NCBI GenBank assembly: GCA_030040295.1
Contig: JASHTZ010000172.1
Span: forward strand, 1 to 14,626
Direction: 5' to 3'
DNA: 14,626 nt
Source: Terriglobia bacterium
Lineage (GTDB): Bacteria > Acidobacteriota > Terriglobia > UBA7540
Shown piece by piece: positions 7,196 through 14,554 of this stretch; the first letter of the stretch is position 1; each line of letters opens with the position of its first letter. The notes beneath the pieces are model-generated. The model saw nothing but the letters and a program-made list of their open reading frames with translations. It was not told the origin of the DNA and did not search any database. The position numbers and the translations under genes are program-made.

Positions 7196-7223
7196 TTGCA
7201 ATTTGACCCCGATGAGTTAATAT
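7196..7223 (+). promoter_or_regulatory. Possible sigma-70-type promoter for the membrane protein / MoxR gene set
   Basis: TTGCAA (7196-7201) and TAATAT (7218-7223) are 16 bp apart. Each matches 4 of 6 consensus bases, and they lie 49 nt before the ATG at 7272 in an AT-richer patch between two functional blocks. TTGC-ATT-GCAA (7191-7201) is also a small dyad over the -35 element. Position is the best argument; the match is modest. Confidence 0.35.
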
Positions 7224-7262
7224 TCCTTCTTCCCGAAAACTTGATCGCCGAGTTGCTTGCCC

Positions 7263-7267
7263 GAGGG
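7263..7267 (+). promoter_or_regulatory. Ribosome binding site fixing the start at 7272
   Basis: GAGGG ends 4 nt before the ATG at 7272. This favours MPTVNLVPLG as the N-terminus over an in-frame TTG at 7257. Confidence 0.6.
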
Positions 7268-7271
7268 TCAC

Positions 7272-8795
7272 ATGCCCACAGTCAATTTGGTTCCCTTAGG
7301 CCTGGGGGAATTGCTGGACCGCACTTTCAGCATTTTCCGCAAGCATTTCTGGTTGTTTGCGGGAATCATGGTCCTTCCCCAGGGGCTCCTTGTGGGGCTG
7401 CAAATTCTTGTTCAGATTTTGCTGGGCTTCGTGACTTTTCAACCCCACCCGCAGACTCCTCAGGCTGCAGCGCAGTCGCTGCGTTTTGCACTCAGTGCGG
7501 GTGTGGCTTCTTTGGGCATCTTAATCCCCTACTACATCGTATATGCGACGGCTTTGGGTGCCACCACGCATGCGCTCTCTGAAGTTTATTTGGGGCGCAT
7601 GGCGACCATTCGCGATTCGTACCGGGTTATTCTCCGCAGTGTTTGGAAGATTCTTCATGTCATTTTTTCCATCCTGATTCGCGTCTTCGGATTCTTTTTC
7701 CTCGTCGGCGTCCTCTTTGTGGTTGTGATGGGGGGAATGACGGCCGTGCCCAAGTCCATGATCTGGATGACGGTGATTATGGGGTTGGTGGTTTTTCTCG
7801 GATTCCTCGCCTCGATTGTCCTTGCCATTATCTTCCTGGTGCGTTACAGCGTGGCGGTGCCCGCAGTGGTGCTTGAGAAAATCAGTGCGCGCCAGGCCCT
7901 TAAGAGGAGCGTGGCCCTCAGCAAGGGTTTCCTCTGGAAGCTCCTGATTGTGGGTTTCCTGATGGTGATGATCCACATGGTGGTCGTCTCGTTATGCCAG
8001 GCGCCCTTCAGCGTGGCGGGAATTCTGATTGCCGTTAAGGGTGGACGGCCCGGCCTCTGGCTGACCATTCCCAGTCTGTTCGTGGGCGGACTCGGCGCAA
8101 CGGCCACTTCGCCCCTGCTCATGATCAGTTTCGCCATCGCTTACTACGATCTGCGCGTGCGGAAGGAAGGCTTTGACCTGCAACTGATGATGGCTCACCT
8201 CGATGAAACAGCCAACACGCCGCTGAGCACGCCGGCCCAGCCCAGCGCCGAAGGGGGCGACCGCCTTGAGGAATCCAGCATTTCTGCCATGGTCCTCCTG
8301 ACCTTGATTACCGGCGGAATTTACGTCCCTATTTGGTTTCTCATCCGGCGAACGGCCATCAACAGCCTGAGATCATCGGACAAGGTCCAAAGCGCCTGGC
8401 TTTGTTTCGCCCTGCTCGGATACGCTCTTACCATCCTCGTGGGACTCGTGAAGAACCTCAATTGGGGTTCATGGGCGAATGTGGGATACCTCCTCACCAT
8501 CGTTCAACCCCCACTTCTATTGCTCTCGGCGATCATCGTGATTGTGAGTTGCTTCAAGGTTCGCAGCATTTTGCTGGATCACCTGACGCCACGGGAACAA
8601 AGCATGTTCTCCGCCGGAGCCCGGCTCCAGCAGGGTGATGAGATCTCGTCATTGGCAACATTTTTCCTTGGAATATTCTACCTTCAGTATAAGATTAATC
8701 GCTTGATCGACCGGCTTAATGCCTCCGAAGGCGGTCAGGGGGAGATAAAATCACCGCTGTCGCCTGTGCTGCCTCCCTCCCCGGCCATTTCCTGA
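7272..8795 (+). CDS. Polytopic membrane protein: GPDPase-membrane-like domain plus DUF4234-like domain
   Basis: Membrane protein of 507 residues with two modules. The N-terminal part (1 to about 315) opens with NLVPLGLGELLDRTFSIFRKHFW and has a conserved-looking block EKISARQALKRSVALSKGFLWKLL (about 202-225). It ends ISFAIAYYDLRVRKEGFDLQLM (about 285-306). This pattern fits the family named after the membrane domain of glycerophosphoryl diester phosphodiesterase, but no phosphodiesterase catalytic domain is present. A low-complexity linker (about 312-334) leads to a C-terminal module (about 337-480, SISAMVLLTLITGGIYVPIWFLIRR) resembling DUF4234. About 9-10 hydrophobic segments are visible. 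The stop codon is 2 nt before the DUF4129 gene, so the two are probably co-translated. Role unknown; inferred to be a membrane partner of the MoxR/DUF58 set. Confidence 0.8.
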   Translation: MPTVNLVPLGLGELLDRTFSIFRKHFWLFAGIMVLPQGLLVGLQILVQILLGFVTFQPHPQTPQAAAQSLRFALSAGVASLGILIPYYIVYATALGATTHALSEVYLGRMATIRDSYRVILRSVWKILHVIFSILIRVFGFFFLVGVLFVVVMGGMTAVPKSMIWMTVIMGLVVFLGFLASIVLAIIFLVRYSVAVPAVVLEKISARQALKRSVALSKGFLWKLLIVGFLMVMIHMVVVSLCQAPFSVAGILIAVKGGRPGLWLTIPSLFVGGLGATATSPLLMISFAIAYYDLRVRKEGFDLQLMMAHLDETANTPLSTPAQPSAEGGDRLEESSISAMVLLTLITGGIYVPIWFLIRRTAINSLRSSDKVQSAWLCFALLGYALTILVGLVKNLNWGSWANVGYLLTIVQPPLLLLSAIIVIVSCFKVRSILLDHLTPREQSMFSAGARLQQGDEISSLATFFLGIFYLQYKINRLIDRLNASEGGQGEIKSPLSPVLPPSPAIS

Positions 8796-8797
8796 AC

Positions 8798-9778
8798 ATG
8801 CAGCGAATCTGCCTACATTTATTGTTCATCACAGCCCTCGTTCCACGCGTACTGGGCGGGCAAGCGACAAAGACCGGCCCGTCCGCTCCACTCGATTTGC
8901 AGGCTTACACTTCCGAGTTGGACCGGTGGTGGGCAGCCGCCGGCCGGTTGCGCGCGAACCCTGAGCAGGCCGCGGAACTCCGCAAGCGGTTGCCCGAGCA
9001 TTGGTCCGTCGGCGTGCAGGATCAACGCTTCGAGGTTTCCACCGCGTGGCTGGCCGAGGCGCTCGACCGGCTGGCCAAAAACCCCAAGTCCGCCGCTGAC
9101 ATTTCGCAGGAAATCACCCATCGCCTTGAATCCATGCGCCAGGACTCGCAGGCGCTGGCGCAGACTTCCCAACCCGACGTCGGTCGGGCGCGCGGCAAAC
9201 TGGAAAATATTCTGAAGCAGCGCGAATACCGCTCCATCCACGCCGCTCCCCCCGTGGAATCCCTCTGGGACCAATTCATCGACTGGATTTGGAACTTCGT
9301 CACCAGGATTCTCGGTCGCGCCTCCGGCCATCCCCGGCTGAACAAGGTCTTGCTGTGGGGAATTGTGGTGGTGCTGGGCCTGGCCCTCCTTGCCTGGTTG
9401 GTCCATCTGCTCTTCAACCTTTCACTCAGCGATTTTTCCCGCCCCCGCGTGCGGATTCCCGGCGATGAACCAGTGGCAGCCGGATCGTGGCTTGAGTTGG
9501 CGCAACGTTCCCGCGACGCCGCGGGCCGCGGGGAATTTCGCGAAGCGATTCGGATTCTTTACAACGCCGCGGTGCGGCGAATCGAGGAAGCCGGAACGTG
9601 GCGGGCCGACCCGGCGCGGACGCATCGCGAATATTTGCGCCTCCTGCCCGCGGACTCCTCGGACCGCCCGCGCCTGGCCGCCATCACCACCTGCTTTGAG
9701 CGCGTCTGGTACGGCCACGCGCCGGCCTCCGCGAATGACTACGACGCAGCATTGGCGCAACTGGAGTCGATGCGATGA
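8798..9778 (+). CDS. DUF4129 domain membrane-anchored protein
   Basis: Protein of 326 residues with an N-terminal signal-like segment (MQRICLHLLFITALVPRVLGG, 1-21) and an extracytoplasmic helical region (about 30-165) rich in Arg, Gln and Leu. One strong membrane segment lies at about 184-206 (VLLWGIVVVLGLALLAWLVHLL), followed by a cytoplasmic DUF4129 domain (about 240-325). The domain shows the family pattern: FREAIRILYNAAVRRIEEAG, THREYLRLLP and a final FERVWYGHAPASANDYDAAL. In other proteins DUF4129 sits at the C-terminus of transglutaminase-like membrane enzymes; here no transglutaminase Cys-His-Asp core is seen. Its stop overlaps the next start by 4 nt (ATGA), and it begins 2 nt after the previous gene with no clear Shine-Dalgarno, which suggests translational coupling. 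Confidence 0.88.
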   Translation: MQRICLHLLFITALVPRVLGGQATKTGPSAPLDLQAYTSELDRWWAAAGRLRANPEQAAELRKRLPEHWSVGVQDQRFEVSTAWLAEALDRLAKNPKSAADISQEITHRLESMRQDSQALAQTSQPDVGRARGKLENILKQREYRSIHAAPPVESLWDQFIDWIWNFVTRILGRASGHPRLNKVLLWGIVVVLGLALLAWLVHLLFNLSLSDFSRPRVRIPGDEPVAAGSWLELAQRSRDAAGRGEFREAIRILYNAAVRRIEEAGTWRADPARTHREYLRLLPADSSDRPRLAAITTCFERVWYGHAPASANDYDAALAQLESMR

Positions 9779-10971
9779 CGTTGCCCCTCGACTCCGGCGA
9801 TCGGAAGATTCTCCTGCTTTCCGCCGGCCTGCTTTTCTTTCTCACGGTTGTGGCGTTCCTGGCCCCGGGCCAGAATTCGGACGCATCTCGCGATTTTCCT
9901 TCCAGCTACTCTACGGGCAGGGATGGAGCAAAGGCGGCATATACCTTGCTGGGAGAGATGGGCTATCGCCTCGATCGTTGGACTCAGCCTCCCGGCGACC
10001 TGCCTGAGGGCGATACTGTCCTGATTATCGCTGGCCCATTGGTTACGGCTTCCGCGGAAGAACAAATGCAACTGACGCAATTCGTCCGGCGCGGTGGGCG
10101 CCTGGTTCTCACCGGCTCGCTGAGTGATACATTGATTGGAGCCCAGGGCGTCAAGCCTGCGTCCATCATCCACGATGAGGAGCTGACCTTTGATGCCGAA
10201 GGGCCCGCTCCTCTCACCCGTCATGCGCCGGTAATTTCCATGGAGTCCTCCGTCCGATGGGTTCATCTTGGCGCCGGTCAGCGGCGTTACTATGGCGACC
10301 GGGATGGCGCCACGGTCGTTCGCATTTCGATGGGCCAGGGAGAGGTGATCTGGTGGGCTGGTAATACTCCCCTCACCAATTTGGGGATTTCCGAGGCCTC
10401 AAACCTGGCGTTGTTCTTGAATTCCGTAGGCCCGCCGGGCACTGGCCGCGTCCTTTGGGATGAATACTTTCATGGGGTGCGCCAGGGGCTGTGGCATTAC
10501 CTTGCGCACAGCCCTGTGCCCTGGGCAACGTTGCAGCTTCTTGTTCTCATGACTTTCATCCTGCTGACCTATGCGCGGCGCAGCGGGCCAATTCGTCCCC
10601 TCTCGCGGGAATCGCGCCTCTCCCCGCTGGAATTCGTGGCCACTCTGGGCGTGCTCTATGCGAAATCCGGCGAGCCCGCGGGAGCCTTGGAGATTGCCTT
10701 TTCGCATTTTCGATTTCTCCTCAGCCGGCGGTTGGGGGTTTCCCCTGCGGCGGCCACGACGGAGCTGATTCAACGAGTGGAGGAAAGATCGCACGGCTCG
10801 ATTCCGGAATTTGCCGCCACCATCCGCGAGATTGACGCGGCGCTGAAGCTCCGTAATGTGCCCGAACCCCAGGCCTTGGCTTGGACGCGAGATCTCCACG
10901 CCTTCGCCACCCGCCTGGGGTTGGAGCCGGGATTGGGCGACCGGCGTGGGGAAGTTTTCAGTACAGGGTAG
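9775..10971 (+). CDS. DUF4350 domain membrane protein
   Basis: Protein of 398 residues with membrane segments at about 11-30 and 248-266. Between them lies an extracytoplasmic DUF4350 domain (about 40-215). It starts SSYSTGRDGAKAAYTLLGEMGYRLDRW, which fits the family's entry motif, and contains a Rossmann-like stretch TVLIIAGPLVTAS...LTQFVRRGGRLVLTG (about 81-114) like GATase/ThuA-type folds. A DEYFHG motif (229-234) precedes the second membrane helix, as is usual in this family. The cytoplasmic tail (about 270-398) is mainly helical. It overlaps the DUF4129 gene by 4 nt and comes before moxR. Such proteins accompany MoxR/DUF58 pairs in many bacteria, but no biochemical role is established to my knowledge. 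Confidence 0.87.
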   Translation: MTLPLDSGDRKILLLSAGLLFFLTVVAFLAPGQNSDASRDFPSSYSTGRDGAKAAYTLLGEMGYRLDRWTQPPGDLPEGDTVLIIAGPLVTASAEEQMQLTQFVRRGGRLVLTGSLSDTLIGAQGVKPASIIHDEELTFDAEGPAPLTRHAPVISMESSVRWVHLGAGQRRYYGDRDGATVVRISMGQGEVIWWAGNTPLTNLGISEASNLALFLNSVGPPGTGRVLWDEYFHGVRQGLWHYLAHSPVPWATLQLLVLMTFILLTYARRSGPIRPLSRESRLSPLEFVATLGVLYAKSGEPAGALEIAFSHFRFLLSRRLGVSPAAATTELIQRVEERSHGSIPEFAATIREIDAALKLRNVPEPQALAWTRDLHAFATRLGLEPGLGDRRGEVFSTG

Positions 10972-11105
10972 TGACAGGTAAGGAAAACGCGTTGACCTTA
11001 GCGCCGCTCCCGCCCAGGCGGGTCGGCATGAGCCTGGCTAAGGCCCGGCGCTACGAGGGAATAGAAAGCTCGCGTCTGCACCGCTGCGGCACGGGCTTCC
11101 AGCGC

Positions 11106-11133
11106 GTGGCCACGGCCAGGATGGCCATGCCAC
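11106..11133 (+). repeat. Stem-loop just upstream of the moxR ribosome binding site
   Basis: GTGGC (11106-11110) pairs with GCCAC (11129-11133). Inside it, GGCCA (11114-11118) pairs with TGGCC (11122-11126) around a GGA loop, with a small internal loop (CAC/AT). It ends 11 nt before AAGGAGG and has no T-tract, so it is not a terminator. Confidence 0.55.
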
Positions 11134-11144
11134 AAGGGCAGGTC

Positions 11145-11151
11145 AAGGAGG
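11145..11151 (+). promoter_or_regulatory. Strong ribosome binding site fixing the moxR start
   Basis: AAGGAGG, a near-perfect anti-16S match, lies 5 nt before the ATG at 11157. It decides against the much earlier in-frame start at 10881, which would overlap the DUF4350 gene by 91 nt. Confidence 0.85.
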
Positions 11152-11156
11152 CTCGC

Positions 11157-12107
11157 ATGGGCGGGGACGTTCAGAAATTTGTTTCGCACACACGCACCGA
11201 AATCAGCAAGGTTATTGTGGGGCAGGAAGACGTCATCAACCAGATGCTCGCCGTTCTGGTTTGCGGCGGCCACGCGCTGCTCGAGGGCGTCCCGGGGATT
11301 GCCAAGACTTTGGCCGTGAAGGCCCTGGCAGGCATCTGCGGCCTGGAATTCCAACGCGTCCAATGCACACCGGATTTGATGCCCGCCGATATTTTGGGCG
11401 CGAACGTTTTCAACATGGCCACCAGCACATTTACTTTGCGCCGCGGCCCGGTGTTCACCGGCCTGCTGCTGGTCGATGAAGTCAATCGCGTTCCACCTCG
11501 AACCCAGTCGGCGCTGCTCGAATCCATGGAGGAGCGGCAGGTAACGCTGGACGGCGCGTCTTATCCGCTTTCGCCTTTCTTCACCGTCTTCGCCACGCAA
11601 AACCCCGTGGAGTTCGAAGGCACTTACCCGCTCCCCGAGGCGCAGCTTGACCGATTCCTCTTCAAAATCCGCGTTCCCTATCCGCAGGCGGAAAAGGAAG
11701 TGGAAATTCTGGAGCGCTACCAGCGGGGATTTGACCCGCACCGCATCGACGCCCAGGGCCTTGCGCCCATCGAGCCCGGGCTGCTGGCCGCAGCGCGCCG
11801 CGAGGTAACGGAATTGAAGGTGGAGCCGGGAATTTTCCGTTACATCGTGGCGGTGGTGCAGAGAACGCGCGACTGGGCGGCGCTCACCCTGGGCGGCAGC
11901 CCGCGCGCCACGGTGGCTCTGATGCTCGCCGCCAAAACCCTGGCCGCCATGGAGGGCCGCGACTTTCTGATCCCCGATGACGTCAAGGCCGCTGCGCCAC
12001 CCGTGCTTCGCCATCGCCTGTTGGTGAAGCCGGAGGCCGACCTGGAAGGCATTTCCAGCGACCAGGTGATTGCAGAGGTTCTGGCCGCGGTCGAGGTCCC
12101 CAAATGA
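11157..12107 (+). CDS. MoxR-family AAA+ ATPase
   Basis: Cytoplasmic AAA+ ATPase of 316 residues, the usual MoxR length. It shows Walker A GVPGIAKT (44-51; Ala where P-loops usually have Gly before the Lys, as is common in this MoxR group), Walker B LLLVDEVNR (103-111, D107/E108), sensor I ATQNP (146-150), the EGTYPLPEAQLDRF block (154-167) with the arginine-finger region, and sensor II GSPRA (247-251, R250). MoxR ATPases act as chaperones that mature or remodel partner complexes, typically with vWA-like proteins; the DUF58 protein encoded immediately downstream with a 4-nt overlap is the likely partner. The strong Shine-Dalgarno after a structured leader suggests separate translational control from the upstream genes. 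Confidence 0.95.
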   Translation: MGGDVQKFVSHTRTEISKVIVGQEDVINQMLAVLVCGGHALLEGVPGIAKTLAVKALAGICGLEFQRVQCTPDLMPADILGANVFNMATSTFTLRRGPVFTGLLLVDEVNRVPPRTQSALLESMEERQVTLDGASYPLSPFFTVFATQNPVEFEGTYPLPEAQLDRFLFKIRVPYPQAEKEVEILERYQRGFDPHRIDAQGLAPIEPGLLAAARREVTELKVEPGIFRYIVAVVQRTRDWAALTLGGSPRATVALMLAAKTLAAMEGRDFLIPDDVKAAAPPVLRHRLLVKPEADLEGISSDQVIAEVLAAVEVPK

Positions 12108-13591
12108 ATCAGCGGGGCCGGCTCATTCCTGACGCCATCACCGCATCCGCCGCGGGCGCGCGGCGCTGGGCGGCGGCGTTCCAAACCCGATTTCTTCTGG
12201 CGCTTCTTCTCGGCCTGGCGTGGATCGGCCCGGCGTGGTGGAATCGCCGCATTCTCTTCGCCCTTCCGATTTGGGACGGCATGGTGATTCTGGCCTGGTT
12301 AATTGACCTCGCGCGCCTGCCGCCCCCTGCGGCGCTGAAAGTCACTCGCCGCTGGTCCGAGCCGCCTTCCCTGAATCTTGATTCGCAGGTGGAATTGCAG
12401 CTGGAGAACACCGGCGCGCGCGCCTTGGAAATCCACATTGAGGATGACGTTCCCGCTACGATCTGCGGAGAACTGCCCGCATTTACGCTCAGTGTTCCCG
12501 CCCATGGAATCGCGCGAGCCGGCTACACGATTCATCCCACGGCGCGAGGCGACTTGCGGCTGGGCCGGACGTTCCTGCGCTACCGCGGCCAGGTCAGATT
12601 TGCGGAGCGCTGGGCCGTGGCCGACCTCAGCCAAACTGTCCGGATTTATCCCAACTTGCGCGAACCTGAGCGCTTTACGCTTTATCTGGTGCGCAGCCGT
12701 CAAATCGAGCAGGAAAAACGCCTGAAACGCCTGCTGGGCAGAGGGCGCGAGTTTGAGAGCCTGCGCGAATATCGCGAATCGGATGAAATTCGCGACATCT
12801 CTTGGCCCGCCACGGCGCGTCACGGAAAGCTGATCAGCAGGGTTTACCAGGTGGAGCGCAGCCAATCGGTTTTCCTGGTGGTGGATGCGGGCCGCCTCAT
12901 GCGGGCTCGAACCCGCCCGCCGCTGACTCGAACCTTCCCGCCGCTCGATTCCGGAAAACTTGATTCCCGCCGCTTCACGGCAGCCGCGCCCCCGGCAAAG
13001 GGCGGAGCCGACTCCGAAACTCCGCCGCTCATGAAGCTGGATTATGCTGTCAACGCTGCGCTCAGCCTCGCGCACGTGGCGCTGCACTCAGGTGACACCA
13101 CCGGCCTGATTACTTATGGAAGAAAACTCCAGGCGTTTCTTCCCGCCGCGCGCGGCGCATCACACTTGCGCAATATTGTGGAGCAATTGGCGCTGGCAAG
13201 CGGAGAATCTTTGGAAGCCAATCACGCTCTGGCTGCGGACAGCCTGATGACCCGCCATCGCCGCCGCAGCCTGGTGGTTTGGATCACCGACCTGGCGGAA
13301 ACCGCAGCGACTCCGGAGGTGATTGAAGCCGCCTCGCGCCTGCTTCCCCGGCATCTGGTGCTTTTTGCTGTGGTGGGTGAGCCGGAATTGCGCGCGCAGG
13401 TGGACCGCCCGCCGGACTCGCCTGCGGGCATGTACCAATACGTGGCGGCGCAGGAGATCATCCAGCGGCGGGAAATCCTGCTGCGGCGCCTGCGCGAACA
13501 GGGGGCCCTGGCCATGGAATTTCTACCGGGCCGGTTGTCCTCGTCGATCATCAACCAGTACCTGCGGATTAAGTCCCAGGGTCTGCTCTGA
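12104..13591 (+). CDS. DUF58 (vWA-like) membrane-anchored protein with proline-rich insertion
   Basis: Protein of 495 residues. Two hydrophobic segments near the N-terminus (about 30-45 and 50-68) form a probable membrane hairpin. A beta-rich region follows (about 75-185). The DUF58 core block GRGREFESLREYRESDEIRDISWPATARHGKLISRVYQVE lies at about 212-251, then FLVVDAGRLM (257-266) at the start of a vWA-like fold. Residues about 268-309 (RTRPPLTRTFPPLDSG and on) are Pro/Arg/Thr-rich and separate DAGRLM from KLDYAVNAALSLAHVAL; in relatives I recall these as only about 10 residues apart, so this looks like an insertion. The C-terminus RLSSSIINQYLRIKSQGLL is the normal family end. It overlaps moxR by 4 nt (ATGA), indicating coupled expression with its presumed AAA+ partner. 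DUF58 function is not well established. Confidence 0.93.
   Translation: MNQRGRLIPDAITASAAGARRWAAAFQTRFLLALLLGLAWIGPAWWNRRILFALPIWDGMVILAWLIDLARLPPPAALKVTRRWSEPPSLNLDSQVELQLENTGARALEIHIEDDVPATICGELPAFTLSVPAHGIARAGYTIHPTARGDLRLGRTFLRYRGQVRFAERWAVADLSQTVRIYPNLREPERFTLYLVRSRQIEQEKRLKRLLGRGREFESLREYRESDEIRDISWPATARHGKLISRVYQVERSQSVFLVVDAGRLMRARTRPPLTRTFPPLDSGKLDSRRFTAAAPPAKGGADSETPPLMKLDYAVNAALSLAHVALHSGDTTGLITYGRKLQAFLPAARGASHLRNIVEQLALASGESLEANHALAADSLMTRHRRRSLVVWITDLAETAATPEVIEAASRLLPRHLVLFAVVGEPELRAQVDRPPDSPAGMYQYVAAQEIIQRREILLRRLREQGALAMEFLPGRLSSSIINQYLRIKSQGLL
12916..13029 (+). repeat. Repeated 9-mer CCCGCCGCT inside the DUF58 insertion
   Basis: Exact copies lie at 12916-12924, 12937-12945 and 12966-12974, with an 8/9 copy (TCCGCCGCT) at 13021-13029. 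Offsets are 21, 29 and 55 nt, so the copies are read in different frames (PPL, PPL, then SRRF). The repetition is therefore at DNA level rather than a protein repeat, consistent with slippage or local duplication having built the insertion. Confidence 0.6.
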
Positions 13592-14554
13592 CGGAACCTC
13601 GCGCTTTTGTTCCCTTCCGCACTGGGTCAGGTAGAGGAACAGCAGTCCGCCCGCCGCCGCCGAACAGGCGAATTTCGCCGCCACGGGAAGATACGACGGA
13701 GAAAAGAATCCTTCCAATACGCCCGCGACGAAGAGAATGGGAATGATGCCCAAGGCCAGGCGAACTCCCTGGCCGCCGTAAAACACCAGGGCCTCGCGGC
13801 GCGGAAGTTGACCGGGGAAAAGCAAGCCGCGGGCCAGCAGCAGGCCTCCGCCGCCGGCAATGAAGATGGCGGGCAACTCCAAGGCCCCGTGCGGCGCCAC
13901 GAATGACCAGAGTTGTAGGCTCATACCGGCCTGCCAGCACGCCGCGCCGATCACTCCGATGAGGACACCGTTCAAGACCAGGAAGTAGACCGTTCCGATT
14001 CCGCCAATGATGCCCACGGCGAACGTCGTGAATGAAACGCTGAGGTTGTTGGTCATGATGGCGCTCGAGGCCAGGGGCTTCACCGTCAGCACCGAGTGCG
14101 TCCACATCTCGCGGCGATCGATGGTGTCGCTCATCTGCGGACCGAGCAGGTAGCGCTGGAACGAAGGGTCGGCGAGGCTGGTGAAGAATCCGGCCAGCCC
14201 TCCGGCCAGAAAGATGAGAAACGCCAGCGCCGTGTAATTCCAGGTTCGGCGGAAGACTTGCGGAAACTCGCGGCGGTAGAATCCCAGAATGCCGCTCGGG
14301 CGAGCGCCCTGGCCCATGTAAATCAGGTTGTGGGCGCTGGCGAGCAGTTGGTTCAGGAACGCCGCCCAGGGTTGGCTCATGGGATCCTCGCGCACCGAAG
14401 CCAAGTCGGCGGCAATCTGGCGGTAGAGTAATCCCAGCTCCTGAAGTTCAGGGTAAGCGAGGGCCCGCACGCCTCGATGGCCGGCTTTGCGGATGATTTC
14501 CTCCAGCCGGTCCCAGTACGGCTTGCGTTTTGCCATCCAGCGTGCGCTAATCAT
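13523..14554 (-). CDS. SpoIIM-family (stage II sporulation protein M-like) membrane protein
   Basis: Membrane protein of 343 residues. The cytoplasmic N-terminus (1 to about 105, MISARWMAKRKPYWDRLEEII...) is helical, followed by about five to six membrane segments (about 107-125, 172-194, 195-210, 225-245, 264-283, 290-309). Family hallmarks are IMTNNLSVSFTTFAVGI (about 166-182) and the PHGALELPAIFIAGGGGLLLARGLLFPG block (about 221-248). Non-sporulating bacteria carry such proteins next to MoxR/DUF58 genes, so the name does not imply sporulation. The last 22 residues (322-343) are encoded antisense to the conserved DUF58 C-terminus, giving a 69-bp convergent overlap; the family normally ends soon after the last helix, so this tail looks like stop-codon loss. 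The start at 14554 is chosen from family-like MISARW; the frame is open upstream to the window edge and the Shine-Dalgarno is weak. Confidence 0.9.
   Translation of the reverse strand: MISARWMAKRKPYWDRLEEIIRKAGHRGVRALAYPELQELGLLYRQIAADLASVREDPMSQPWAAFLNQLLASAHNLIYMGQGARPSGILGFYRREFPQVFRRTWNYTALAFLIFLAGGLAGFFTSLADPSFQRYLLGPQMSDTIDRREMWTHSVLTVKPLASSAIMTNNLSVSFTTFAVGIIGGIGTVYFLVLNGVLIGVIGAACWQAGMSLQLWSFVAPHGALELPAIFIAGGGGLLLARGLLFPGQLPRREALVFYGGQGVRLALGIIPILFVAGVLEGFFSPSYLPVAAKFACSAAAGGLLFLYLTQCGREQKREVPSEQTLGLNPQVLVDDRRGQPAR

Larger units (their letters stand above)
10972..11156 (+). other. 185-nt structured leader before moxR
   Basis: The only long gap inside the gene set. It holds two long stems that cannot form together, 10996-11002 with 11037-11043 (CCTTAGC/GCTAAGG) or 10999-11006 with 11046-11053 (TAGCGCCG/CGGCGCTA). 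There is also a local hairpin CCCGC-CCAG-GCGGG (11009-11022) and a further stem-loop at 11106-11133 just before the Shine-Dalgarno. The reading frame of moxR is open through this segment, but the translation contains RCGTGFQRVATARMAMP, which I recall as a spurious product of palindromic intergenic repeats in Acidobacteriota. It is therefore treated as non-coding. It could be a decayed repeat element or a cis-acting RNA. Confidence 0.55.

Noticed and set aside
9363..10007. 214-residue + strand open frame across the DUF4129/DUF4350 junction
   Set aside because: Out of frame with two well-supported genes and rich in Arg/Pro/Ser; a frame shadow.
10881..11156. Upstream in-frame extension of MoxR by 92 residues
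   Set aside because: It overlaps the DUF4350 gene, reads through palindromic DNA, and the start at 11157 has a strong AAGGAGG and the normal family length.
10998..12014. 338-residue minus-strand open frame opposite moxR
   Set aside because: Antisense to an intact AAA+ gene; composition rich in Gln/His/Arg/Gly with no recognisable domain.
13523..13591. Possible frameshift or sequencing error creating the DUF58/SpoIIM overlap
   Set aside because: The DUF58 frame reads a normal family C-terminus to its stop, and the SpoIIM frame is continuous; no internal evidence of an indel, although a point change that removed a stop is possible.
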